Assembly (NCBI GenBank): GCA_037043015.1
Contig: CM073328.1
Coordinates: 2,033,409 to 2,097,408, forward strand
Origin: Bryum argenteum
Taxonomy: Eukaryota > Streptophyta > Bryopsida > Bryales > Bryaceae
Length of the DNA: 64,000 nucleotides
Reading direction: 5' to 3'
The notes beneath the pieces were generated by a model, which saw only the letters and a program-made list of their open reading frames with translations, had not been told where the DNA came from and ran no database searches. Shown here piece after piece: positions 10,891-20,921 of the stretch (position 1 is its first letter; every line of letters starts with the position of its first letter). The translations under genes were made by a program, and so were the position numbers.

Positions 10891-13690
10891 AAATGTGTGC
10901 AAAAAACTAGATTTTGGTATGGCGAAGATCCACATATTCGGATATAAACCAAAATAGAATATTTGATGTGGTATATTTATTGAGCTCGTTAAGTGTTACT
11001 TGATTTATTCAATTGTTATTGAACATTGAAGTACAATATCTAAAATAATTTCTTATTTTAGCATGTGTTGCAAATTTGTTGTAATTTGGTATTGTATATG
11101 ATTTTCCTAAATAACAATATTAAGAATATATTTATGTCAATTGTAATTTTAAAACCTACCTTCACATATAATTAGGAAATTTAAAAGTTAATTCTACCTC
11201 GGTTTGTATGGCAATCTTTAAATTCAACTTTTTTCCTAGTTTAATTTAAGAACATATAATAGTTGCTTGTTTTTGGGCTTCAATCCTACCATATCTTTAC
11301 GACAGATGCATGATTGAGATATTGCTTAGGACATTTTACCACATATCCTAGAGCCAAACCCGTACACCCTAATCCCTAAACAACTAAAACCAAAACCGTA
11401 AACCCTTACTAGTCTCTCCCCTAATCCTCATTTATGATAGATCTAAAACAAATTGTATCCTGAACTTTAATTTTGACATACCTTCACAAACATGTGAATC
11501 TTGTGCAAAATAGTCATTTTGAGTGGATGGCCTCGAGATAACGTTTACGATATGTAATTTAGCATGTGTTGCAAATTTGTTCTTATTTGGTTGTGTATCT
11601 GTTCTAAAGAATAGAATTAGGATTAAATTTATGTGAATTAGGATTTCAAAACGTACCTTAATGTATAATTAGGAAATTTAGATTAAAATCTACCTTGGTT
11701 TGTATGGCAATCTTTATATTCAACTTTTTTTTCAAGTTTCATTTAAGAACAGATAATAGTTGATTGTATTGGGCTCCAAACCAATCATATCTTCACTGAA
11801 GTTGCATTATTGAGATTTTGCTTAGGATATTTTACCAAATACCCAAGAGCGAAGCCCGTAAATCCTAAACCTACACGACTAGAACCAAACCCCTACACCC
11901 GAATCTCTACTCTAGACCACATTAATATTAAATGTAAAAGATATTGTATCGTGAACTCAATTTTTGATATACTTTCACATATTTGGTTGTGTATATGTTT
12001 AAAATAACAAAAGTGAGAAAGAATTTATGTGAATTATAATTTTGAGGCGTTTCTTCACATATAACTAACAAATTCTGTAGTTAAATCTACCTCGGTTTGT
12101 ATCGCAGTCTTTAAGTCCAACTTGTTTTTCGTCCTTTAATTTAAGAACGAATAATATTTGCTTGTTTTGGGCTTGAAACCCAATATATCGGTACAAATGT
12201 TGCATAATTGATATATTGCTTAGGGTATTTTACCACATAGCATAGAGCGAAACCCGTAAACCCTAAACCCTAAACGACTCAAACGAAAACCCTAAGTCCT
12301 AATCCCTACCGTAAACCACATGTAAGGTAAATATAAAAGAAATATTATCGTGAACTCAAATTTTGACATACTTTTACATGAACATCATTTAATACCTTCA
12401 GAAACATTTGAATCATGTGTTATGAAGTCATTTTGAGTGTACAGAGTGGAGAAAACATTTACGATATGTAATTTAGCATGTATTGCAAAAAATTTCTAAT
12501 TTGGTTTTGTATATGTTATCACAAATAGAATTGGGAATAAGATTATGTGAATTATGATTTAAAAATGTACTTGTACATAATATTAGCGACTTTTGAAGTA
12601 AAATCAACCTCTGATTGTATGGCCATCTTGAAATTCAAATATTTATTCTAGTTTCATTTAAGAAGTAATACGCCATATTCGTTAAATTGGCCCCATCCCT
12701 TTTATATTTGGCCGCACACTATTGAAATAAGTAGAGTCAAAAGAAACGAAAGAGTTTTAAGATTGGAAAATATATTAATAATTTATTTTTGTCCACTCAA
12801 GGCATGTTGATTTCAATGCAATTATCTACATGGCATTGTTTTCATTTGTGCTATATACATTATTTCAAGCTGCCAAATTAATAGGGATTGGCCAATTCAT
12901 GGCGTCTAATAATAGTTGCTTAATTAGGACTTCAAACCAAAAATACCTTCATTAATGTTGCATTATTGAGATATGGCTTAGGATATTTTACCACATACCC
13001 TAGAGCCAAACCCGTAAATACTAAACCCTAAACAACAAACACAAAAATCTTAAACCCTAATTCGTACCCAAACCCACATTTAAGGTAACTAAGAAATTTT
13101 TTTTTCCGTGAACTCAAATTTGCTTCAGTCTACGTTCAAAAGAACAAAGTTGAAATAAGTTTATGTGAATTATGATTTCAAAATGTAACTTCACATATTA
13201 TTAGCAAATCTTGAAGTTCATTGCATCTCCGTTTGTAACGCAATCTTTAAATTCAACTTCTTGTTTGTAGTTTCATTTAAGAACTAATAATAGTTGTTTG
13301 TTCTGGGCTTGAAACCAAAAATATCTTCACGAAGGTTGCAATATTGAGATATTTTAGGATATTTTACCACATACCGTAGAACCAAACCCCTAAACGACTA
13401 AAAACAAAACCTTAAACCGTAATTCCTACCTTGGAAGACGCTAAAAAAGGCTCGAAAGTCTCTGAACAAGTCTCAGAAGTCGCTTAAGAAGTCTCGGTAG
13501 TAGCTTCGTATCTGGTGGTATATATAAGAGTCTTAACTTATATCTTGATATTCTAACTGAGTCTTCTTTGTTCGCGTTGTTTGTGTTCCCTTCTTTTGTT
13601 AATCTTAGTTTAATTAAGTTTGAGTTCTTATTCTCCTTTCATTTCATGTCCTTTACGTATTATTAGCGAATAATCTAATTTCGTTTCTAA
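10891..13690. repeat. Degenerate repeat units (375-490 bp) with CCCTAAAC-like strings
   Basis: The same passage recurs near 11,340, 11,830, 12,230, 12,990 and 13,365: ATATTTTACCACATA, then CCTAGAGCCAAACCCGTAAA, ACCCTAAAC and a block beginning GTGAACTCAAATTTTGACATA. Spacing is about 375-490 bp, apart from one gap of about 760 bp enlarged by the MITE at 12,670. The CCCTAAAC strings resemble the plant telomere repeat, but they are short and embedded in longer units, so this is not a telomere array. No gene is supported here. Confidence 0.7.
12670..12905. mobile_element. MITE family 1, full-length copy (236 bp)
   Basis: Starts ACGCCATATTCG then TTAAATTGGCC and ends with the inverted partner (GGGATTGGCCAATTCATGGCGT). 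Terminal inverted repeats are about 35 bp when the CCAAATTAATAGGGATTGGCC block is included. It is non-coding and inserted inside the degenerate repeat array. A clear target duplication was not established, so the superfamily is open. Confidence 0.8.
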
Positions 13691-13699
13691 TTTGTTCTA

Positions 13700-14790
13700 A
13701 ATAACAGAAGAATGAATATGCTAGTTCTAAACTTTTAGTTTTTTTTTAAATATGTTATAAATATAAAAATTGTGAATTCTAATTTCACTTCTTGAATACT
13801 AAATTAAAATATGCTAGTTCTAAACTTTTAGTTTTTTTCAAAATATGTTATAAATAAAAGAATTGCGAATAAATATTTGTGAATTCTACTTTCACTTCTT
13901 GAATACTAAATTAAAATATGCTATTTCTAAACTTTTAGTTCTTTTTAAATATGTTATGAATAAAAAAATTGAATTTTTTTTTCGTGAATTCTAAGTTCAC
14001 TTCTTGAATACTAAATTAAAATATGCTAGTTCTAAACTTTTAGTTCTTTTAAAACATGTTATAAATAAAAAATTTGCGAATTTTTTTTTGTGAATTCTAA
14101 GTTCACTTCTTCAATACCAAATTAAAATATGCTAGTTCTAGACTTTTAGTTTTTTAAAAATATGTTATAAATAAAAAACTTGCGAATAAATATTTGTGAA
14201 TCCTAATTTCACTTCTTCAATACCAAATTAAAATATGCTAGTTCTAAACTTTTAGTTTTTTTTAAATATGTTATAAATAAAAAACTTGCAAATAAATATT
14301 TGTGAATCCTAATTTCACTTCTTGAATACTAAATTAAAATATGCTAGTTCTAAACTTTGAATTTTTTAAAAATATGTTATAAATAAAAAAATTGCGAATA
14401 AATTATTGTGAATTCTAATTTCACTTCTTGAATACTAAATTAAAATATGCTAGTTCTAAACTTTGAATTTTTTAAAAATATGTTATAAATAAAAAAATTG
14501 CGAATAAATTATTGTGAATTCTAATTTCACTTCTTGAATACTAAATTAAAATATGCTAGTTCTAAACTTTGAATTTTTTAAAAATATGTTATAAATAAAA
14601 AAATTGCGAATAAATTATTGTGAATTCTAATTTCACTTCTTCAATACCAAATTAAAATATGCTAGTTCTAGACTTTTAGTTTTTTTAAAATATGTTATAA
14701 ATAAAAAAATTGCTACTTTTTTTTTGTGAAATCTAATTTCACTTGTTTAATACTAAAGTAAAATATGCTAGTTCTAATTTTTTTTATTTT
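13700..14790. repeat. 106-bp satellite array, about 10 copies
   Basis: The marker ATATGCTAGTTCTAAAC begins at 13808, 13916, 14021, 14127, 14233, 14339, 14445, 14551, 14657 and 14763. That is a period of 105-108 bp, mostly exactly 106; a shorter first unit starts at 13716. Units also share TATGTTATAAATAAAAAA and TTCACTTCTTGAATACTAAA. Copies at 14,339-14,650 are almost identical, a sign of recent local amplification. Confidence 0.95.
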
Positions 14791-14822
14791 ATTTTTCAAT
14801 TTTATACACTAAAATTGCCAAA

Positions 14823-14824
<2 letters not shown>

Positions 14825-14871
<47 letters not shown>
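14825..14871. repeat. Long T tract of nearly 50 bases
   Basis: An uninterrupted run of T follows AAAAGC at the right end of the satellite region. It could be a slipped homopolymer or a reversed poly(A) tail of a retroposed sequence, but no LINE/SINE body or retrogene is seen to its right. Length is likely to vary between individuals or assemblies. Confidence 0.8.
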
Positions 14872-14873
<2 letters not shown>

Positions 14874-16104
14874 GCAGGGCCCATGACCGCGCAAAGCAAT
14901 AAAATATTAAAAAAATATGGCCGAGGGCCCATGACCGAGCGCTTGGGTGCCCATGGCCGTGCAATGATTGCACGGTACGGGGGGCCGCATGATGACGGGA
15001 CTTAAAGTGCCCCGTTTTGGCGGCTGCCCGTCTTCCTCCCCCCGCCACCCCCCCCTGCCAGAGCTCATTCTCTTCATTCGCGCCTCGATTTCCGCACCGC
15101 TGCTACGGCCCCTTCCGCGCACCTCCATCGTTCATACTGTCTGCGTTTTTGGCGCCGCACCTACCGCAGCATCTGTGTTTTTGTTTGATTCTTTGCTTCT
15201 GCGCCGCGTTTTCGTTTGATTCTTTGCTTCTGCGCCGCGCCCACTTCCGTCTGCGTTTTTTTGCTGTCTGCGCCGCGCATTTGCTTCCATTCTCTGAATT
15301 TTTTGGCGGCGCAGCTCTTTGCTTCCGCCCAGGTCAGTTTTCTGGATTACTTTATTGTGCCGCATTTGTGTGCTTTTGCATTTTCGTTGTCGTTGTTTTT
15401 TGTTTCCGCGTTGGAGCTCTACGCCGCAGCTCACTGTGCATTCCGAGATTTTTGGAGCTCTACGCTATTCATCTTTTTTTTTATGTGTATTCTGCGCTCC
15501 ATAGCCGTGAGGTTTATTTCGTTTTCTTTTTTTGGATGCGTAGCTCAGCGAGGAGGTGACAACTGCGTCGATTTCGTTTTGGAGCTTGCAAGAGAGAAGG
15601 TAAGAAGCACGCTTCACTGCTTTTTGTAAATCGCAATTTCACAGGTTTTAATTTGTTGAAAACTACATTACTTGCATTGCGAATTTGTGCTTGGAATTGC
15701 CGTTTTCTACTTTTGTAGAATATTGTGATTAGTTTTCACAGTTTTGTGTATTGCAGTTTATTTTCTGATGTTATTTAGTTTTGTAGAATCCAGCAAGTTT
15801 TAGTTTGCATTGCATTTGAGGTTTTACATTGCACGTTTGTAGAACATTGAAGTACGATGTTGTTTGGAGATGAATGTGATGAACTTGTGTGCGTGTTTTG
15901 CAGGTGATCGTTTACTGTTTTTGGAAGCGGATCACATATCACCTAAGGTACAAATAAGAACCATTGTCTTTGAAAATGTGTGTTTTGATTGTGAATGCTT
16001 TTGATTTGAATGTCATTGTTTTTTGTTCACAGTTTTTTCCAGACATGTTAGAATAGTTGCAAAAGGCGTTTGGAAGTATTGACACGTTAGCATGTGTTTC
16101 AGAG
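14872..16104 (+). other. GC-rich island with probable 5' exons of the ParB/methyltransferase-like gene
   Basis: 14,872-15,600 is GC-rich, with a three-fold GGGCCCATGACCG-like motif (14,878; 14,925; 14,948) and a tandem TTGATTCTTTGCTTCTGCGCCG. Splice-like steps follow: donor after 15599 (GAGAAG/GTAAGA), acceptor before 15904 (TTTTGCAG), donor after 15947 (CCTAAG/GTACAA) and acceptor before 16033 (TTCACAG). No convincing protein is encoded, so these look like untranslated leader exons of the gene beginning near 17.1 kb. I infer a promoter in the GC island; no TATA box is assigned. Confidence 0.4.
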
Positions 16105-16105
16105 T

Positions 16106-17060
16106 TTACGAACGGCCGTTCGTAAGTTCTGCATCGGACTTTACATCAAATAAACGAACGGCCGTTCGTAAGTTCTTAAGTGGACTGTAGAAAAAAAAAC
16201 AAACGGCCCAGTTACTGGGAAAAAATTAATAACTTCTAACCAAAAACGAACGAACGTTCATAAGGTGCGTGTCTGATACCTCAGAAATTTACGAACGGCC
16301 GTTCGTAAAATGAGGTCACAAGTTAGGTCGCGAGATAGGTCAACAGTTCGTAACCCATGGTCGTAAAAATTGCCAAATCCCCATCATATTTGGCCGCACA
16401 ATATTAAGATGAATGGGCTAAAACGAAGAATAGTGGGGGTGCTTAATACAATAGTCATGGAAAACAAAAATACATTTGGTTGCTACAAATAAATCTATTC
16501 TCAATATCTACATGGCATTTTCTTCATTTATGCTAAACACTTTCAAGTGGTAAACATGATCGACATTGGCCACCCTAACGTATATGGTGTTTTAGGTAGT
16601 TAGGTAGTCAGTGAGGTAAGTGTCAGTTAGGTCCACGAAAGATACGAACGGCCGTTCGTAAATTTCGAGGTCGCAACCTCAAAAACTTACGAACGGCCGT
16701 TTGTAAAATTCGGTCGCGTGCTACGTTGGGATTTAGGTCAACTCTTAGTCAGCTGTTAGTCATCTGTTAGTTACGAACGGCCGTTCGTAAGCTGAGAAGT
16801 AACGACCTCAGTAACTTACGAATGCGCGTTTGTGAAATGGCGTTCGTGAAACGACGCCAGTTAGTTCGCAGTATTAGGCACTTACGAACGGCCGTTCGTA
16901 AGGTGAAAGGTCGAGTCAGTCACGTCTCGAGATCGCAAACTTACGAACGGCAGTTCGTAAAATTGTTCCCCGCTTGATGGGATGAATATTAATCACATCA
17001 AACCCCTTAGACTGATAGCAAGTCAATGTAGAAAACTACGAACGGGCGCCCGTGAACCAT
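16106..17060. repeat. Dispersed array of TTACGAACGGCCGTTCGTAA palindromes
   Basis: Perfect 16-mers ACGAACGGCCGTTCGT lie at 16108, 16154, 16291, 16644, 16773 and 16884. Close variants lie at 16689 (one change) and 16943 (GGCAG centre), and more degraded ones near 16246, 16335, 16817 and 17040. Arms usually extend to TTACGAAC...GTTCGTAA. Spacing is irregular (about 45-240 bp), unlike the tandem array at 10 kb. The stretch lies just upstream of the first long coding piece of the ParB/methyltransferase-like gene, in its presumed leader or first intron. Confidence 0.93.
16352..16590. mobile_element. MITE family 1, copy inserted among the palindromes
   Basis: Begins AACCCATGGTCG, then the CCAAATCCCCATCATATTTGG block, and ends GACATTGGCCACCCTAACG then TATATGGTGT, the inverted partner. 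Internal sequence matches the 5.8- and 12.7-kb copies. It separates two groups of palindromes, so it arrived after the palindrome field had formed or between two of its members. Confidence 0.75.
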
Positions 17061-17130
17061 GATATGCAAGTGACATACCTTGTGGTGATATCGGACCGCT
17101 TACAATTCCTACCTGTCTGAAATCTCAGGG

Positions 17131-17505
17131 ATGGATGATAATAGGTTCATGTCGCAGACGTCGAATTTGTCCCCCTACATCACAGAACTACAATCGTCAG
17201 ATCTTTCTGAATGGGAAAGAAGTGAAGTACTGGAATTGGAGACTGCAGTAACCCTTAACGGGGTTAGCAATTCTGCGTGGTCCATAGCCCCGGAGGCAAC
17301 AACCATGGATCACAATGTCATTTTCAAACTGGCAGTGGGGAAACCCATGGCCAATAACCAGTACCGCTGGAAGGCGTTCTGTGGTATTTCAATACATGGT
17401 TTAAATAGTTCCCCGGGCGTAATGATACTTACATTGGTGTCAAATATGATGATTGGTAAACTTATTATACGTCTAGATGACAACCATCCGTTCGATATTC
17501 AATAA
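17131..17505 (+). CDS. N-terminal piece of the ParB/methyltransferase-like gene
   Basis: 124 codons from ATG at 17131 (MDDNRFMSQTSNLSPYITEL), preceded by an acceptor-like AAATCTCAG. No known domain is seen. It is rich in Ser, Leu and Asn and contains a short hydrophobic stretch (SSPGVMILTLVSNMMIG). The same frame continues beyond its stop into the next piece, so the two probably belonged together. A small intron over the stop cannot be ruled out. Confidence 0.45.
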   Translation: MDDNRFMSQTSNLSPYITELQSSDLSEWERSEVLELETAVTLNGVSNSAWSIAPEATTMDHNVIFKLAVGKPMANNQYRWKAFCGISIHGLNSSPGVMILTLVSNMMIGKLIIRLDDNHPFDIQ

Positions 17506-18420
17506 TGCTTGAACGAAACAGCTAGACTAGAGGATCCATGGAAGATGCTTATATTCAACAACCTAGGACCTTGGCTTTCGTATCAACATGGATCGTACGA
17601 TGTAGCAAATGTTTGGACCCGCTTGATAAAGCAAATAGAAGGCCTTGTTGCATGTCGACTGAGGAAGTCTGCATCTGCAGCTAAACCCAGGAGCGAGTCA
17701 GAGCCGATCACCATGGGCAGACCGAAAGCGAAGACAGAGCCGAAGCCCCCGAAGCAGACAAAGAAGCCGGATGCAGAACGAGCACGAAGGGCACCGAGGT
17801 CATCAGTGGCGACCGAAAGCGACGTTCCTGCACCAACAACAGGGGTTCGTCCAAGTACAGCCGAATCTGCCCGTGGTAGTCATGTGCAGAGACCTCGGAT
17901 GGTAACCCATGTCGTGGAGAGTACCCAAGCTCAAAGCAACAGAGGAGAAGGATCAGGAGTTCCAGTTGCACGTGACGAAGCAGGTGCATCCGCATCTGTG
18001 CATGGCGAAATTTCTCCAGATCCGGAGGCAGCAGTCCAGACGGAGAGAATACCATCGACGCGAAGCACCCGCAGTTCCGGACTGAGTTCTCCGGTTCGAA
18101 ACATCACTGGCGCAATCCTTGCCGCGGCGCCAAGTCAGACCGGGCACAGCCCCGTGCAAGGCAGTGCACCATCCGGACGCGTAGACGACATCCGGAACAT
18201 CATTAACCTTCCGCAGGCGAAGCCAGCGAAGGTTACGTTGCTTACTGTGGACACTTGGTCTTCCTATCCGGCGGCCAGACCATTTGATGCAACCTTGGAG
18301 ATCCCGTATCACCTGGAGACCCAAGTTTCCACGACGGGACATCCGAAGAATGAAGACAAGGATGTCCTGCTACGCAGGAAGGCCGAACTCAATGAGAATT
18401 CATCAAAGACTCGGATTACA
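17506..18420 (+). CDS. Linker piece leading into the ParB-like domain
   Basis: Same frame as the preceding piece. After about 60 residues of ordinary sequence (LNNLGPWLSYQHG-type) it becomes a low-complexity Pro/Ser/Arg/Ala linker of about 170 residues, with basic tracts (KPPKQTKKPDAERARRAP). From about 18,180 it becomes structured (PAKVTLLTVDTWSSYPAARP), which fits the first strand of a ParB-like domain. The domain then continues in a shifted frame. Confidence 0.45.
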
Positions 18421-18986
18421 TGTATATATTTGGTCGCGACCAGCTGTTCGAGCTCGCCATCGGACACATGGAGCCCAGTGATCACCGCTCTGGGAAAATT
18501 TATCGTGACTACGAAGCATCTGGGGCGGAAGAGATCAAGCGCAGCCTACTCGTGCACAACTTCACGAAGCCAATTCTGACGGTGATGCCGAATCTTTCGA
18601 GGAGGCCAACGGACTCGATGGAATGTGTCAAAGCCGGAACTTTCAAGATCATCAATGGGCAACACACTTGGCATGCCGCGAAGTCCATCCTCGGAGACGA
18701 GACAATGCATAGGAGCTGCCACCGAGTGGAAGAGCTGAAGGTTTGGGACGTGCAGGTCGTCTGGACGGACAAGGTGCACCACTTGCACGCCCTATCTTTC
18801 AAGTGCAACGAGGGCCAGAACTAGGCGAAACACCTGGCGTCACTTCTCCGGGCTATTCTGCACTGTCGCGTGCTCTATGAGCAAGAGGGGAAACCCCCAC
18901 TTGTCAGGAAGAATGCCGTGACCCGAAAGAAGAAAGAGGCGGTGGAGGATGACAAGGTGGATCCGATCCTAAAACAAAAATACGAG
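18390..18986 (+). CDS. ParB/sulfiredoxin-like domain segment
   Basis: In the frame of ATG 18420 the peptide contains the ParB-type order of elements: IKRSLLVHNFTKPILTVMPN, then TFKIINGQHTWHAAKSIL (compare the family's GQHR-AA motif), then KVWDVQVVWTDKVHHLHALS and KCNEGQN. The frame carries on beyond a stop with AKHLASLLRAILHCRVLYEQ to a clean donor (TACGAG/GTAAGT) after 18986. ParB-like domains bind DNA or a nucleotide, and in some fusions act as nucleases. Which applies here is unknown. The usual GHR/GQHR arginine is replaced by Thr (GQHT). Confidence 0.55.
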
Positions 18987-19040
18987 GTAAGTACATCCAC
19001 ATCTTTCAGTACAAGCAGGATTGCATGTTAGAGTTAATTT

Positions 19041-19385
19041 ACGAATTGCAGTTCGTAAACTTTGGACTTCTTCTTGATAGTCTTGTAGAACAACGATAGG
19101 GATGCATATGAGATCTCAAAATGCACAGCAAGAAGTTAACGAACAGTCATGCGTATCCGAACATCTAACCGTTGAACGTCTTTAGTGAAGCAGTCATCAT
19201 TTCAAACAAGCAGGATAAAATATCAGTGGTTTTACGAACTGCAGTTCGTAAAACCAAGCAGGATAAAATATCATTGATTTTACGAACTGCAGTTCGTATA
19301 CTAAGGACAGCTTCATATTAGAGTAGCAAAGTCAGAAGACTTTCACATTACAGCACGCTGTAGTAGTTTACGAACGGCCGTGCGT
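19041..19385. repeat. Palindromes in intron between ParB-like and methyltransferase-like exons
   Basis: Intron 18987-19420 contains ACGAACTGCAGTTCGT at 19234 and 19282 (perfect), a one-change copy at 19041 and a GGCCG-centred copy with one change at 19370. The pair at 19234 and 19282 sits in a 48-bp direct duplication (AAGCAGGATAAAATATCA shared), so local duplication has spread the palindrome here. Confidence 0.9.
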
Positions 19386-19420
19386 ATAATTTCTAACCGC
19401 TGTATTTTTTTGTGCTGTAG

Positions 19421-20779
19421 TCGTTCCGCGAGAGAGCAATCCAATCCCTGAGCCACACCATCAAACAGGAGAATCCCAATCGACCGATTACTGTCGAGTG
19501 GGAGAAGAGGGGTGAACGCCAGATAATTATGGCACCCGACGACGTGTGGGAGAAATGGGAGAAAGTCCTCAAGAACTTCGAGTCTGGTGATTTGATCGAC
19601 CTCAATACGGGGAAAGAGATGAAGCATTCAGCGAACTTTAAAGAGCTGACGAACCTGAGTCTCATCTCCGGAACATCCCTCCGGGGACTCGCGAGCTTAA
19701 CGACGGCTCAAGTTGAGGAAGCCGCGGACTACATCCTCGCGAACCCCCCGCGTATTTATCTTGGAAAGGCCCCCCGGACTTGGACTCGGGCTCTTTCATT
19801 GGAGAAGCACTGCGAGCGGAGAAAGTGGAAGGACGTCATCCTCAAGACCATTGGGGATCGTATTGCGTACGTGGAGAAGGATCACAATCCCTTCTTCGAC
19901 GACAACCAGCAGGTGAAATCCGGAGCATGGAAGGAATGGAAGAAGAAGACTATGTTTTCTTCTTGCATCATGCAAGCAATCTACTTCAGTGAGGGGATGG
20001 AAAGCTTCATCAAGGATACCATTGCGGTCAACAAGAAGACCCCAGAGTTTCCCCCCAAGCAATGCCGGAAGAGAATCGACCAAGCCTTGGTGAACGAGTA
20101 TCGAACAGATATTGTCCGCTCGGGCAACTGGTCAGTATTTATTGCTTGGAAGCCCACGGAGAACAGGCTGTCGAACGGGACTGCAGAATTTGGTCCAGCT
20201 GGTCTGTTGGACAAGAATGTAACTAGGCCATTCAAGACGAAGAAACTTACCGCCGGCATTCTTGATCTCCGCCATTTCCCTCCGGTGTCGACAGCTGCCG
20301 AGATTACAACCAGTTGGCAGATGATGATCGACAACATCAAGAAGAGGACCGACAAAATTGGTTGCGCCAACGTCAAGGCGTGGATGATTATTGCCCCCGT
20401 GGACCGCCAGGGCTACGTGGACATGCTTCATGCAAACTTCTTCACGGAGTACCGTTGTAAGCATGTCCAGTACATATACATGCCGGGGGAGCCAATGGCG
20501 AAGGCAAAGAAAGTGCAGGTCGATTCCATCACGTACCTGGAGAAGAAGTTCACATATCCGGACGGCATCGAGCGCTACTTCTCTCATGACATCGCTGAAG
20601 AGACGTTGATCGGGAAGCAGTTCGAGAAGCAAGATTTCTATCGGGCCGAGCACAAGGACTTCATCTACAGTGCCGAATTGCGAATGGAGACGTATTTGCG
20701 GTTCCTTTCCCGCCACACGCAGAAGAACGACAACATCATTCTGGCTTTTGCCGGAATTAAAGCACTGCGCGCTTGCCGG
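19421..20779 (+). CDS. Methyltransferase-like exon, first part
   Basis: 453 codons, entered from acceptor TGTGCTGTAG and open throughout (SFRERAIQSLSHTIKQENPN at the start). About 20,258-20,285 encodes ILDLRHFPP, where N4/N6 DNA methyltransferases carry the DPPY-type catalytic motif. VKAWMIIAPVDRQGY, then FFTEYRCKHVQYIYMPG, fits the strand that follows. The exon ends NIILAFAGIKALRACR, resembling motif I (FxGxG) of the beta class, whose motif order puts the catalytic motif first. Both key motifs are altered (no DPPY, AGIKA for GxGxT), so catalysis is doubtful. The family call rests on motif order, not on a search. Confidence 0.5.
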
Positions 20780-20819
20780 GTAAGTTTCTGATCAATTCGG
20801 GTTTTGATGGTGCTTGTTT

Positions 20820-20875
20820 ACGAACGGCAGTTCGTAAACATCATAGTTCAGTGCATTTAACGAACGGGCGTTCGT
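20820..20875. repeat. Two palindromes in the second large-gene intron
   Basis: Intron 20780-20921 (142 bp) holds ACGAACGGCAGTTCGT at 20820-20835 and ACGAACGGGCGTTCGT at 20860-20875, each with TTTA or TTAA flanks. The two take up nearly a quarter of the intron. Confidence 0.9.
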
Positions 20876-20921
20876 AAGTTTTCCGACCTTACTAATTAGT
20901 TGTGGCATTGTTGTGTATCAG

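Noticed and set aside
11330-13440. Interstitial telomere array
   Set aside because: CCCTAAAC strings are single and embedded in 375-490 bp units; no (CCCTAAA)n run is present.
15017-15559. Two overlapping Phe/Cys-rich frames as a membrane protein
   Set aside because: They lie in a T/C-rich leader-like island with tandem TTTGCTTCTGCGCCG words; the frames overlap and neither has a family motif.
16106-17060. CRISPR-like array of palindromic repeats
   Set aside because: Repeats are 16-20 bp full palindromes with irregular spacing of 45-240 bp and no uniform spacers or cas-like genes; the host is a plant.
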